The notes under the pieces: model-generated
The model's input: the letters and a program-made list of their open reading frames with translations, nothing else
Database searches by the model: none
Told to the model about the DNA's origin: nothing
Assembly: GCA_016933535.1 (NCBI GenBank)
Contig: JAFGAS010000036.1
Location: 1 to 64,000, forward strand
Length of the DNA stretch: 64,000 nucleotides
DNA from: Candidatus Zymogenaceae bacterium
GTDB lineage: Bacteria > Desulfobacterota > Zymogenia > Zymogenales > Zymogenaceae
Direction of reading: 5' to 3'
In this document: positions 8,808-16,868 of the stretch, piece after piece
How the letters are laid out: the number at the start of each line of letters is the position of its first letter
Numbering within the stretch: the stretch's first letter is position 1
Position numbers and translations under genes: made by a program

Positions 8808-9431
8808 TCACCCGCGTCCGTCGATCTCGGATAGCTCACCGTCGGAGAGGTGCAGGAGATCTTCTATGCGCCGTCGGGTCCAATAACCCGGCGACCCCTG
8901 GGGAAAGACGCGCCACAGGCCGTCGGTCGATTTTTCCGCCAGACAAACCGGTTCGGTCCAGGAATTGTCGTATATAAAGGCATCGTCGGCGATACGCGCG
9001 GCCTCCGGCAACAGCCTCATGCTCCGCTCGTACCGCGATATAACCTTTTCCTCCGGCACGTCGTGGCCGCCGGCCGATACCCGGCAGCGGACGCGCTCGA
9101 CGTTGATGGCCGGACTCCGGGTCGTTACATACTCCAGCCGGACATAATAGCCCCTTTTCTTGGCCTCGCGCATCAGCTCCACTTTCTTGGGGGTGGACAT
9201 GACGGTCTCCATCACAAATGATTGGCCGATCGAAAGGGCGTATTCCCGTCGTTTTTCGGCTTGAACCGCGGCTTCATAGGCGCCCAGGGAAAGGGCTTTT
9301 GCAATAGAGTCAGCATTGATGTACAGAGGGGGGAGGTTGTCTGAGTGTGCGTAGGCGGCCGATGCAAAACAGGTCTTACCGGACCCGTTGGGTCCGGCGA
9401 AAATGATCAGAACCGGCCGCTGATCATTCAC
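8808..9431 (-). CDS. Zeta toxin-like kinase
   Basis: A 207-residue P-loop kinase of the zeta-toxin/COG4185 type. Visible motifs: Walker A GPNGSGKT (13-20), substrate Asp in INADSIAKAL, ETVMS after a hydrophobic strand, and the Arg-rich lid RVRCRVSAGGHDVPEEKVISRYERS. Zeta kinases phosphorylate UDP-N-acetylglucosamine and block wall synthesis; family members may have other substrates. Translation begins at a GTG (9431) whose GTGAATGA overlaps the antitoxin stop by 8 bases, so the two are translationally coupled. The antitoxin lies upstream, the usual order. The reaction is inferred from family only. Confidence 0.8.
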   Translation of the reverse strand: MNDQRPVLIIFAGPNGSGKTCFASAAYAHSDNLPPLYINADSIAKALSLGAYEAAVQAEKRREYALSIGQSFVMETVMSTPKKVELMREAKKRGYYVRLEYVTTRSPAINVERVRCRVSAGGHDVPEEKVISRYERSMRLLPEAARIADDAFIYDNSWTEPVCLAEKSTDGLWRVFPQGSPGYWTRRRIEDLLHLSDGELSEIDGRG

Positions 9432-9774
9432 CCGGCTTATCCCGATCGGTATCTATATATTCCCTATGGCCGTCGGGATAGAGGCGGTATATGCCCTTGT
9501 CGTCACCGTGGGTTGTATATCTCCCCGCGGTGTGGTGCCCGGCAACTTCGGCCCGGATACCCTCGGCATATATGGCGGTTCTTTCTTCCCTGCCCATCGC
9601 CAGGAAGTCTTTCCTCCCGGCGGCCTCGGCGGTTATAACCTGGTTTATCATTTCCAGGAGCTTTGCGCGCATATTCGTTTCATATTCCACGCATATCTTT
9701 TTGAACTCTTTATACGTCTCGGCCGGTACGAGGAGCTGGATGTGTCTCACTTTTTCCTGAGTCTGCTGGGCCAT
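9424..9774 (-). CDS. Putative antitoxin for the zeta-like kinase
   Basis: A 116-residue protein directly upstream of the zeta-like kinase, overlapping it by 8 bases. The N-terminal part (HIQLLVPAETYKEFKKICVEYETNMRAK, split at residues 11-38) looks like a ribbon-helix-helix DNA-binding unit: a beta strand followed by two helices. The C-terminal half (GDDKGIYRLYPDGHREYID) probably contacts the kinase. AGGAGG lies 7 bases before the ATG. A promoter overlapped by AT-rich inverted repeats lies just upstream, consistent with autoregulation. I do not recognise a named antitoxin family, so the role rests on gene order, overlap and size. Confidence 0.65.
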   Translation of the reverse strand: MAQQTQEKVRHIQLLVPAETYKEFKKICVEYETNMRAKLLEMINQVITAEAAGRKDFLAMGREERTAIYAEGIRAEVAGHHTAGRYTTHGDDKGIYRLYPDGHREYIDTDRDKPGE

Positions 9775-9787
9775 GAGGCTCCTCCTT

Positions 9788-9839
9788 GATATAGATATAT
9801 CATCCGATATAAGTATATCATATGTATCGCAGATGGCAA
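9788..9839 (-). promoter_or_regulatory. Promoter and operator of the toxin-antitoxin pair
   Basis: Read on the minus strand: -35 TTGCCA (9839-9834), 16-base spacer, -10 TATACT (9817-9812). Overlapping and following it are GATATA and TATATC inverted copies (9788-9819) with two ATGATATA direct copies. Such repeats at the -10 are typical autoregulatory sites of ribbon-helix-helix antitoxins. Confidence 0.65.
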
Positions 9840-9852
9840 CACTTATTTTGTC

Positions 9853-10512
9853 CTAATAAACCGGCCCCGGCCCTGCGAGATATATCTCGATCCGCTCCTT
9901 GCCGCCGCCGATATTGTTGCGCTTGAGCCTGATCGGGCCGACCTCCCCGGTCCTCTTCGGGTGCGTCCCGCCGCACGCGACCCGCGCGAAACCCCCGATC
10001 TCCCAATACCGCCGCTCGTCGGCTTCGTCGGAAAATTCGCTGATGATCTCCAGGTTTGCGTCCACCAACTCCCGTATCCTTGCCTCCAACAATGGGAACG
10101 TCTCCGCTATATTTCCGTCCCAGAAAAAGTCCACCCGTGCCTTGTCGGCCGTTATGTTGGCCCCGATCTTTTCGGGCCGGTCGTAGTTCTGATATACCAG
10201 CTCAAGGACCAGCTCGGCGGCGAAATGGAGCCGCATGATCCGGTAGCGTTTCTCCCAATCGATGGCAACATTGACGATATCGCCGGCCTTCAGCGTATGG
10301 TCCCCCGGCAGGGTGTAGAAGATCTCCAGGCCGTCCTTTCTCGCATCGAGGATCTCGTATCGGCCGATGGTCCCGGAGTCCGACTGTTGGCCGCCCGAAA
10401 ACGCAAAGACGATCGTCCGGTCCAGAGTGACGACATCGCCTGTCACGCCGGTTATCGTGGCCTCGATTGCGGTCAGGTACGGGTCTTCCCAGAAGAGTTT
10501 TTTTACGGGCAT
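9853..10512 (-). CDS. AlaX-like alanyl-tRNA editing protein
   Basis: A 219-residue free-standing editing domain related to that of alanyl-tRNA synthetase, which hydrolyses Ser- or Gly-tRNA(Ala) in the cytosol. I use the ATG at 10512 because GAGG lies 7 bases upstream; the longer frame adds nine residues. The glycine motif reads SGGQQSDSGTI (39-49). The second metal motif is intact: CGGTH (180-184). The first metal motif, usually HxxxH, reads HFAAE (His96, Glu100), so the second His is replaced by Glu. This may be a natural subfamily variant rather than damage, as the surroundings are well conserved. It is a single gene between the toxin locus and the thiolase terminator. Confidence 0.8.
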   Translation of the reverse strand: MPVKKLFWEDPYLTAIEATITGVTGDVVTLDRTIVFAFSGGQQSDSGTIGRYEILDARKDGLEIFYTLPGDHTLKAGDIVNVAIDWEKRYRIMRLHFAAELVLELVYQNYDRPEKIGANITADKARVDFFWDGNIAETFPLLEARIRELVDANLEIISEFSDEADERRYWEIGGFARVACGGTHPKRTGEVGPIRLKRNNIGGGKERIEIYLAGPGPVY

Positions 10513-10612
10513 GGTGAAACCTCGTTTCTCCTGTTCCATGCAGTTCTGATAACTCAGACGATATATACATTTACAGAAACACGTATCCGCCTGCCGGGCA
10601 GGGTATTCTATA

Positions 10613-10641
10613 GAAAAACGGCGGGCTGAGCCCGCCGTTTC
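10613..10641 (-). terminator. Terminator after the thiolase gene
   Basis: AACGGCGGGCT pairs with its complement around a 1-3 base loop (10617-10639). On the minus strand it is followed by TTTTT, 25 bases downstream of the thiolase stop. Confidence 0.85.
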
Positions 10642-10665
10642 ATCAGAACAGCCGTATATCTGGTG

Positions 10666-11853
10666 TTACAGCATCTCCACGATCATCGCCGCCCCCTGGC
10701 CCCCGCCGATGCATAGCGTCGCCAGGCCGTATTTGGACTTTCTCTTTTTCATCTCGTAAAGCAGCGTGGTGAGGATGCGTCCCCCCGAAGCGCCGATCGG
10801 GTGCCCGATGGCGATGGCCCCGCCGTTGACGTTGACCTTATCCATCATCTTATCGAGCCCCAGCTCCCTGACCACCGCCAGGGACTGGGAAGCAAATGCC
10901 TCGTTGGCCTCGACCAGGTCCAGGTCGGTGACCTTGAGCCCCGCCTTTTCGAGCGCTTTTCTGGTGGCCGGGATCGGGCCGGTCCCCATGATCGCCGGGT
11001 CAACCCCTGCCGAGGCATACGAGACGATCTTTGCGATCGGCTTTAGCCCCATCGCCTTGGCCTTTTCGGCGCTCATCACCACGAAGGCCGCCGCGCCGTC
11101 GTTGATGCCCGAGGCGTTGCCCGCCGTGACCGTCCCGTCTTTCTTGAAGGCCGGTCTCAAGGCCGCCAGCGCCTCGGCCGTTGCGCCGAAGCGCGGGAAC
11201 TCGTCGGTGTCAAAGACCTTCGGGTCGCCCTTCTTCTGGGGGATCAGCACCGGGACGATCTCGTCTTTGAACCGCCCCTCCTTGATGGCCTTTTCGGCCC
11301 GCTTCTGGCTTTCCAGGCCAAAGGCGTCCTGCTCTTCGCGGGTCAGTTTCCATTTTTCCGCTACGTTCTCGGCGGTTATGCCCATGTGGTAGCCGTTGAA
11401 GATCTCCCACAGGCCGTCATTGATCATGATGTCCACGAGCTTTCCATCGCCCATCCGGTAACCCCAGCGGGCGTCCATGAGGGCGAAGGGGGCGTCGGTC
11501 ATGTTTTCGGTCCCCCCGGCGACCACGATGTCGGCGTCTCCCGCCTTGATGACCTGGGCCGCCAGCGACACGGACCTGAGGCCCGAGGCGCAGACCTTGT
11601 TTATCGTAAGGGCCGGCACTTCCTGGGGGATGCCGCTTGCCATGGCGACCTGCCGAGCCACGTTCTGGCCCTGCGCCGCCTGCAGGACACAGCCGAGGAT
11701 CACCTCCTGTACGTCCGCGGGCTTGATCCCTGCCCGCTCTATCGCCGCCTTGACGGCAGTTGTTCCGAGTTTTATCGCCCCGAGGCCCTTGAGAGTCCCG
11801 CCGAAGCTTCCCACGGGCGTTCGTGCCGCAGATACGATGACTACATCTCTCAT
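10666..11853 (-). CDS. atoB: Acetyl-CoA C-acetyltransferase (thiolase)
   Basis: A 395-residue, full-length degradative/biosynthetic thiolase. It condenses or cleaves acetoacetyl-CoA (or short 3-ketoacyl-CoA) in the cytosol. All three catalytic motifs are present: nucleophile Cys88 in NKVCASG, His351 in GHPIGASG and Cys381 in CIGGGQG, plus NEAFASQ. AGGAG lies before the ATG. It is followed by its own terminator and separated by ~285 bases from the mutase-associated cluster, so it is probably a separate unit that serves the same acyl-CoA metabolism. The gene symbol is by family; chain-length preference cannot be read from sequence. Confidence 0.92.
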   Translation of the reverse strand: MRDVVIVSAARTPVGSFGGTLKGLGAIKLGTTAVKAAIERAGIKPADVQEVILGCVLQAAQGQNVARQVAMASGIPQEVPALTINKVCASGLRSVSLAAQVIKAGDADIVVAGGTENMTDAPFALMDARWGYRMGDGKLVDIMINDGLWEIFNGYHMGITAENVAEKWKLTREEQDAFGLESQKRAEKAIKEGRFKDEIVPVLIPQKKGDPKVFDTDEFPRFGATAEALAALRPAFKKDGTVTAGNASGINDGAAAFVVMSAEKAKAMGLKPIAKIVSYASAGVDPAIMGTGPIPATRKALEKAGLKVTDLDLVEANEAFASQSLAVVRELGLDKMMDKVNVNGGAIAIGHPIGASGGRILTTLLYEMKKRKSKYGLATLCIGGGQGAAMIVEML

Positions 11854-12137
11854 GTGTCTCCTCCATTGTATAGTATGCGTGTCGTTAGTGTCGATCCCAT
11901 CAGGATATCGAGCCTGAGGGTACTATTCTAGTATATACAATTATTGCGGCCGACTCAAGGAAGTTTTAGTAAATCGTACGCCGCGGGAGCCGGGAAAGAA
12001 AAGAAGGGCAAAGGGACCAACCGTCCGGCCTTTTTCGAAAGATACGGTTTCTCTGGAAAGTCAACGGGCGGTCGAGATCGGGATTCCGCAACACATCCGG
12101 CCGTAAAGGACGATACATGTAGTGCGGCCAAATCGGG

Positions 12138-13106
12138 TTATCCGCCCGGTCGTTTAAGCGCCCCGGCGATGATTCGGTTCACCTCCGTGTAGGGGTCGCT
12201 GTCTCTGGCGGCAATTGCGGCCGCGATCACGTCAAACGCATCTTCGCCGCCCTGCGTCCGGACCACCGCCGAGAGCAGCCCTTCTTTCAACAGCTCGATA
12301 AGCTCATACCGTGCCCGCTCGATCCGCTTCTTCTTAAGGCCCTGGCCGCCCTCGATGAATGCCCGGTGGCGCCCGATCGCGTCCATCATCTCGTCCAGGC
12401 CCTCATCATAGAGTGCCTCGGTCTTGACCACGGGGGGCCGAAACTCGTCGGCCTTCCATCCCTTCATGGAAAGCATCGTCTCAAGATCGCGGACGGCCCG
12501 ATCGGCCCCTTCCCGACGCGCCTTGTTGACAACGAATACATCCCCTACCTCCAAAATCCCCGCCTTTATGGCCTGGATCTCGTCGCCCATTCCCGGCGTG
12601 AGGACCACGACCGTTGTATGGGCCATGGAGACGATCTCGGTCTCGTCCTGGCCTACCCCTACGGTCTCGATGATGACCACATCCTTTCCCATTGAATCCA
12701 GGACGTTCACGACGTCGTTGGTGCACCACGAAAGGCCGCCCAGATGTCCCCGTGTCGCCAGTGACCGAATAAAAACACCCGGATCCGTGAAGTGGTGGGC
12801 CATTCGCACCCGGTCGCCGAGGATCGCGCCGCCCGAAAAGGGGCTGGTGGGGTCTACGAGGACGAGACCCACGGTAAGGTCGTCCTTCCTGAGGTGCTCG
12901 ACGATTCGGTTTACGAGGGTGGATTTGCCCGCACCGGGAAGACCGGTGATTCCCAACAGGTAGGCCTTCCCGGTGTGGGGATATAGTTTTTTTAATTCCT
13001 CGCCCGCGCCGGGCATCCCGTCGTCGATGTAGCGCATGAGCCTGGCTGCGGCCCGCACCTCGCCCGAAAGGATCCGGTCGGCAAGCGATGTTGTTTTAGA
13101 GACCAA
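12138..13106 (-). CDS. meaB: MeaB/ArgK-type GTPase chaperone of B12 mutase
   Basis: A G3E-family GTPase that gates cobalamin loading and protects acyl-CoA mutases from inactivation. Seen: Walker A GLPGAGKSTLVNRIV, DPTSPFSGGAILGDRVRM, the switch/Walker B region VVIIETVGVGQDE, and VNKARREGADR as the guanine-binding region. I choose the TTG at 13106, preceded by GAGG, giving 322 residues starting VSKTTSLADRIL, which matches the usual MeaB start; it overlaps the acyl-CoA dehydrogenase stop by 11 bases. A longer ATG-like frame would overlap by 65 bases and adds unrelated residues. It lies in the same minus-strand cluster as both mutase subunits, supporting its role. Confidence 0.9.
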   Translation of the reverse strand: MVSKTTSLADRILSGEVRAAARLMRYIDDGMPGAGEELKKLYPHTGKAYLLGITGLPGAGKSTLVNRIVEHLRKDDLTVGLVLVDPTSPFSGGAILGDRVRMAHHFTDPGVFIRSLATRGHLGGLSWCTNDVVNVLDSMGKDVVIIETVGVGQDETEIVSMAHTTVVVLTPGMGDEIQAIKAGILEVGDVFVVNKARREGADRAVRDLETMLSMKGWKADEFRPPVVKTEALYDEGLDEMMDAIGRHRAFIEGGQGLKKKRIERARYELIELLKEGLLSAVVRTQGGEDAFDVIAAAIAARDSDPYTEVNRIIAGALKRPGG

Positions 13107-14247
13107 GGTTCCTCGATATAACGATGCGTTGCACCTCGCTGGTTCCCTCTCCAATCTCAAGCAGCTTTTGATCCCGATAGAAGCGCTCTACCGGATATTC
13201 CTTCATAAGTCCGTAGCCCCCGTGGAGCTGGACGGCATGGTTCACGGCTCGGTACATCACCTCGCTGCAGTAGAGTTTGGCCATCGCGGCCACCTGCCCG
13301 AAGGGCCTTCCCTGCTCTCTCAGCCAGCAGGCCTTGTAGAGGAGGTTTCTGGCCGCCTCGATTTCCATGGCCATGTCGGCCAGTTTGAAGGCGTTTACTT
13401 GGAATTTGCCGATGGGTTTGCCGAATTGTTCTCGTTCCTTGGCATATTTAAGCGCCTCTTCGAAGGCACCCTGAGCTCCCCCCAGGCCCATCGCGGCAAT
13501 CGAGAGCCTGCCGCCGTCCAGCGTCTGGAGCATCTGGTGGAATCCTTCGCCGCGCTTTCCCAGCAGGTTTTGTTCGGGAACCGTGACGTCGTCGAAATAG
13601 AGCTCGCCTGTATCGGAAGAACGCCACATCATTTTTTTAGTCATGTTGACTTTCTTAAAGCCCGGCGTGTCGGAGGGGACCAGGATACAGGACACTTCCT
13701 TCTTGCCGTCGGGACGGGTTCCGCTGACGGTCTGCACGGTGCAGATGCCGGCCATCGGAGAGGTAGAGTTGGTGATGAATATTTTTGACCCGTTGATAAT
13801 CCAGTTGCCGTCTTTTAAGACCGCCGTGGTCTTGCTGGCGCCGGCGTCCGACCCCGCGTTGGGCTCGGTGAGCCCGAAGGAGGCCAGTATCTCGCCGGCG
13901 CAGAGCCGCGGCAACCACTGGTCTTTCTGCTTCTTGTCGCCGAAGTAGTTGATGGGCCCGATGCCCAGCGAATTTCCCGCCGCCACCGTTGCCGCCTGGG
14001 AGCCGTCAACCCGGGCTATTTCCTCCACCGCGATGATATAGGAGATATAGCCGACATTTGACCCGCCGTACTCTTCCGAAACGAACATGCCGAAGAGTCC
14101 CAGTTCGGCCATCTGTTTGGTGATATCGACCGAAAACTCCGCCTTTTCGTCGAGTTCCTCGGCTTTGGGCTTGATAACCTGCTCCGCAAAGTCGCGCACG
14201 GTCTTGCGCAGGATATTCTGCTCTTCGGTTAGGTCGTAGTTTAGCAT
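13096..14247 (-). CDS. Acyl-CoA dehydrogenase
   Basis: A 383-residue FAD enzyme that oxidises an acyl-CoA to the 2-enoyl-CoA, passing electrons to electron-transfer flavoprotein. Family signatures are clear: FGLTEPNAGSDAGASKT (FAD/substrate loop), ITNSTSPMAGICTV, and the C-terminal QLHGGYGLMKEYPVERFYRD followed by IGEGTSEVQR, where the Glu before GTSE is the usual catalytic base. Length is normal. It is sandwiched between MeaB (11-base overlap) and the DUF35 gene (17-base gap), so it belongs to one transcript with the mutase-related genes. Substrate chain length or branching cannot be told; context suggests a short branched acyl-CoA. Confidence 0.92.
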   Translation of the reverse strand: MLNYDLTEEQNILRKTVRDFAEQVIKPKAEELDEKAEFSVDITKQMAELGLFGMFVSEEYGGSNVGYISYIIAVEEIARVDGSQAATVAAGNSLGIGPINYFGDKKQKDQWLPRLCAGEILASFGLTEPNAGSDAGASKTTAVLKDGNWIINGSKIFITNSTSPMAGICTVQTVSGTRPDGKKEVSCILVPSDTPGFKKVNMTKKMMWRSSDTGELYFDDVTVPEQNLLGKRGEGFHQMLQTLDGGRLSIAAMGLGGAQGAFEEALKYAKEREQFGKPIGKFQVNAFKLADMAMEIEAARNLLYKACWLREQGRPFGQVAAMAKLYCSEVMYRAVNHAVQLHGGYGLMKEYPVERFYRDQKLLEIGEGTSEVQRIVISRNLGL

Positions 14248-14264
14248 GCTGTCCTCACATATAT

Positions 14265-14894
14265 TTAGGCCGGCTCAAACCACATCAGCAGCATCGGGTG
14301 AACCACCGGCTCCTTCGTATAAGCGACCTTTATCGGCATCCCGGTTTTGATCTTCGTCCGGTCGGTGCCCCAGTTTCTGAGCTGATGGGTAAACAGCGAG
14401 TCGGCCCCGTCCATCTTGACCATCGCCAGGACGTAGGGGATCTCGACTTTCATAAAAGAGGGAACAAACTCAGAAATCGAATAGCTTGCCAGCGTCCCCG
14501 TTCCGGGCAGCTCTTTCCATGTGGTAATCGCCAGGCAGTCGGGGCAAACCGGCCGCGGGATCGCCCAGACGAAGCCGCATTTGGGGCATTCGGTGGCGAG
14601 GAATTTCTTGTTCTCAAGCTCGATAAAGAACTTGGAATATTTCCCGAGGCAGTGGCGGTAGGTGATCTCCATCTTCCATTCTACCCGCATGATCTCCCGA
14701 AAGTCCTTCCACGGGTCCTGGTCGATCCGGTGGATGGGGTCCCAGTGGAGCTTGGGCCCGACGGGATCGTCGGCCTTGAACACATGGAGCTTCGTGGAGA
14801 CGAGGCCCCTGTCCTTCCCCGGCGCCAGATCGGCTATCTTCGGGAGCTTGGGATACAACGTCTTTTGAGGATCGTCGAATACACTCTTTGCCAT
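14265..14894 (-). CDS. DUF35 OB-fold/zinc-ribbon acyl-CoA protein
   Basis: A 209-residue partner protein of thiolase-fold enzymes. An N-terminal helical region is followed by a rubredoxin-like zinc ribbon (CPKCG and CPDC, about 103-121) and a C-terminal OB fold (TLASYSISEFVP, PYVLAMVKMDGAD). DUF35 proteins form complexes with thiolase-family subunits, as in BbsA-BbsB of anaerobic toluene degradation, archaeal acetoacetyl-CoA thiolase complexes, and the Ltp2-ChsH2 steroid aldolase. It sits 18 bases before the thiolase-like gene in gene order, strongly suggesting it is the structural partner of that protein. A long N-terminal extension (about 90 residues) before the ribbon is somewhat unusual. 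Confidence 0.85.
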   Translation of the reverse strand: MAKSVFDDPQKTLYPKLPKIADLAPGKDRGLVSTKLHVFKADDPVGPKLHWDPIHRIDQDPWKDFREIMRVEWKMEITYRHCLGKYSKFFIELENKKFLATECPKCGFVWAIPRPVCPDCLAITTWKELPGTGTLASYSISEFVPSFMKVEIPYVLAMVKMDGADSLFTHQLRNWGTDRTKIKTGMPIKVAYTKEPVVHPMLLMWFEPA

Positions 14895-14912
14895 GATAAT
14901 TTCTCCTTTCTC

Positions 14913-16124
14913 TTAATCCACCCGCCGGAAGATGTTGATGGCCACGAAGGTGCCGGTTCCGCCGTGGGAGTCCATGCCGCCCTGGCCGTTAATGATCTTG
15001 GCCTGCCGCCGGGGATCCACCTCTTGCCGGAGCTGTTTCAATACCTCGATTCCCTGGTTGACGCCGGTGGCGCCGACGGGATGACCCATGCCGATGAGGC
15101 CGCCGGAGGTGTTGACCGGGAGCTCACCGCCCAGGTCGAAGTAGCCCTCCTCGTAGAGCTTGCCGCTCTGGCCCAACCCGCAAAGGCCGATATCCTCGCA
15201 GCTGACCATCTCGACGCCCGAGTAGGCGTCGTGCACCTCAAAGCAGTCGAGCTCCTTGGCGGGGTTCTTGATGCCGGCCATCTTGAAGGCCTGCTCGGAG
15301 GCGACCCGTTTTGACCGGAAGTGGGCGATACCGGGGTAGGGATAAGGCCGGTCGGCCAAGCGCATATAATCGGTTCCGCAGCCGGTTCCCACCATCTCGA
15401 TACGCGGCTTACGGTGCCATGAGGTCGAATGGGCCTTTGCCCACTCTTCGGTGGCAAAGATCAGGCAGGACGCGCCGTCGGAAAGGAGGCAGTTATCCAG
15501 CACCTTGTAGGGCGAGGTAATGAGGGGTGAGTTCATGACGTCGTCCACGGTGATCTTCATGGGGCTCTGGGCGTACTCATTATATATGGCATTGCGGTGA
15601 TTCTTGACGGATACCAGCGCAAACTGCTCCTCTTTCGTCCCATACATGTCCATGTGTGCCCGCATCATCATGGCGTAGTAGGCGATATAGAAGCCCGCCA
15701 CCTGCACCTCCCAATCGGTGTCGGAGGCCAGGGCGATAAACTGCTGGGCCACGTCCGACGGGACGTGTCGGCCCATGTTCTCGGTACCGTATACGATCAT
15801 CGAGTCGCAGAGGCCCGATTTGATGTAGGCATAAGCGTTGCGAATGGCAAGGCCTCCCGTTCCGCCGCCGCCCTCGACACGCACGTTGGGCTTGGGACAC
15901 ATCCCCACACAGTCGTGGAATATGGCTCCCTGCTTCAACTGCTTGTCGAAATGGTCGGAGAAATACGATACCGTGGCATGGTCGATATCGGCGATCTCGA
16001 CGCCGGCGTCCACGACGGCCTCCATGACCGCTTCCACGACCCAGTCTCGAATATTGCCGTCCGGGCGTTCGGCGGCCATCTTAGAGATGCCGCCTCCGAG
16101 GACGAAAACCCTTCTGTCACTCAT
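14913..16124 (-). CDS. Thiolase-like (SCP-x type) subunit lacking the nucleophile Cys
   Basis: A 403-residue thiolase-fold protein. I use the ATG at 16124, which follows a perfect AGGAGG; a frame extending 10 residues upstream lacks such a site. The position that normally carries the reactive Cys (CASG in the thiolase at 10666) reads VEGGGGTGG at 83-91, so the Cys is Gly87. Other active-site elements remain: CFEVHDAYSGVEM and GGLIGMGHPVGATG. The C-terminal Cys motif is replaced by NGQGGMDSHGGTG. With the DUF35 gene next to it, it probably forms a BbsAB- or Ltp2-ChsH2-like complex. Loss of Cys argues against classical thiolysis and for an aldolase-type or altered reaction; this part is inference. 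Confidence 0.85.
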   Translation of the reverse strand: MSDRRVFVLGGGISKMAAERPDGNIRDWVVEAVMEAVVDAGVEIADIDHATVSYFSDHFDKQLKQGAIFHDCVGMCPKPNVRVEGGGGTGGLAIRNAYAYIKSGLCDSMIVYGTENMGRHVPSDVAQQFIALASDTDWEVQVAGFYIAYYAMMMRAHMDMYGTKEEQFALVSVKNHRNAIYNEYAQSPMKITVDDVMNSPLITSPYKVLDNCLLSDGASCLIFATEEWAKAHSTSWHRKPRIEMVGTGCGTDYMRLADRPYPYPGIAHFRSKRVASEQAFKMAGIKNPAKELDCFEVHDAYSGVEMVSCEDIGLCGLGQSGKLYEEGYFDLGGELPVNTSGGLIGMGHPVGATGVNQGIEVLKQLRQEVDPRRQAKIINGQGGMDSHGGTGTFVAINIFRRVD

Positions 16125-16298
16125 AGGAATCCTCCTTATCTGGTTATCGCTCAATCATGTATATGGTGGAAAATCCCGATTATATGGGATTACTTCCGTT
16201 TATTATCGCCTCCGGCAGCCCATCGTGGGACGGAGTCCGTGCTGACGGCCGGAATTTTCTGGGTCTGATGACCAAAATACTCAAGTCCGCGGGGAACG

Positions 16299-16703
16299 TC
16301 AGCGGGGATGGATATTGTCCCTGACCCATTCGATAATCCGTTCGGTGCTGTCGCCGGGCAGGAATATCTCGCCGACGCCCGCCGCCTTGAGCATCGTGAT
16401 GTCTTTTTCGGGGATGATGCCTCCGCCGAATATGGCGATGTCGTCTGCCCCCTCTTTTTTCAGCAGCTCGATGACCTTCAAGAAGAGGTGGTTGTGCGCC
16501 CCCGAGAGGACCGACAGCCCCACGGCGTCCACGTCTTCTTGGATGGCCGCAGACGCGATCATCTCCGGCGTCTGGTGGAGCCCCGTATAGATCACTTCGA
16601 TGCCGGCGTCCCTGAGCGCCCGGGCGACGACCTTGATCCCCCGGTCGTGGCCGTCCAGCCCCGGCTTTCCGAGGAGTATCCTGATTTTCTGTCCTTTGGT
16701 CAT
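16299..16703 (-). CDS. B12-binding small subunit of acyl-CoA mutase
   Basis: A 134-residue cobalamin-binding domain protein. It binds adenosylcobalamin base-off/His-on through LDGHDRG (His19 in the DxHxxG motif), with GLSVLSGAH and IFGGGIIP completing the site. It pairs with the separately encoded catalytic subunit at 16869-18545, the split arrangement also seen in isobutyryl-CoA mutase (IcmA/IcmB), 2-hydroxyisobutyryl-CoA mutase and archaeal methylmalonyl-CoA mutase. It is transcribed after the large subunit, with 165 bases between them that include one dispersed hairpin. Length is normal for a stand-alone subunit. Confidence 0.92.
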   Translation of the reverse strand: MTKGQKIRILLGKPGLDGHDRGIKVVARALRDAGIEVIYTGLHQTPEMIASAAIQEDVDAVGLSVLSGAHNHLFLKVIELLKKEGADDIAIFGGGIIPEKDITMLKAAGVGEIFLPGDSTERIIEWVRDNIHPR

Positions 16704-16840
16704 GTAAATTTTCTCTTCAGGTATCGATTATATAGCTAATTAAAAAAGAGCTTCCCCCGATCGAGAACATCCGAACGATATATCCAAACGTCCATACGGA
16801 CTGTAGTCCCGTTCGCCCATTCCCTCACTCCCAGTCGGGT

Positions 16841-16867
16841 CCCCCGCGAAGCCTGCTTCGTGGGGTG
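16841..16867 (-). repeat. Family B hairpin directly after the mutase stop
   Basis: On the minus strand it reads CACCCCACGAAGCAGGC then TTCGCGGGGG: a stem with an AGCAGGCT-type loop. It begins 2 bases after the stop codon of the mutase large subunit. The same hairpin follows the stops at 18689, 19342 and 52440 in the same sense. No T-run follows. Confidence 0.7.
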
Positions 16868-16868
16868 A

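Noticed and set aside
11854-12137. Small gene between the thiolase and meaB
   Set aside because: An 82-codon frame runs into meaB on the opposite strand and has no signal or domain; the gap shows no feature I can support.
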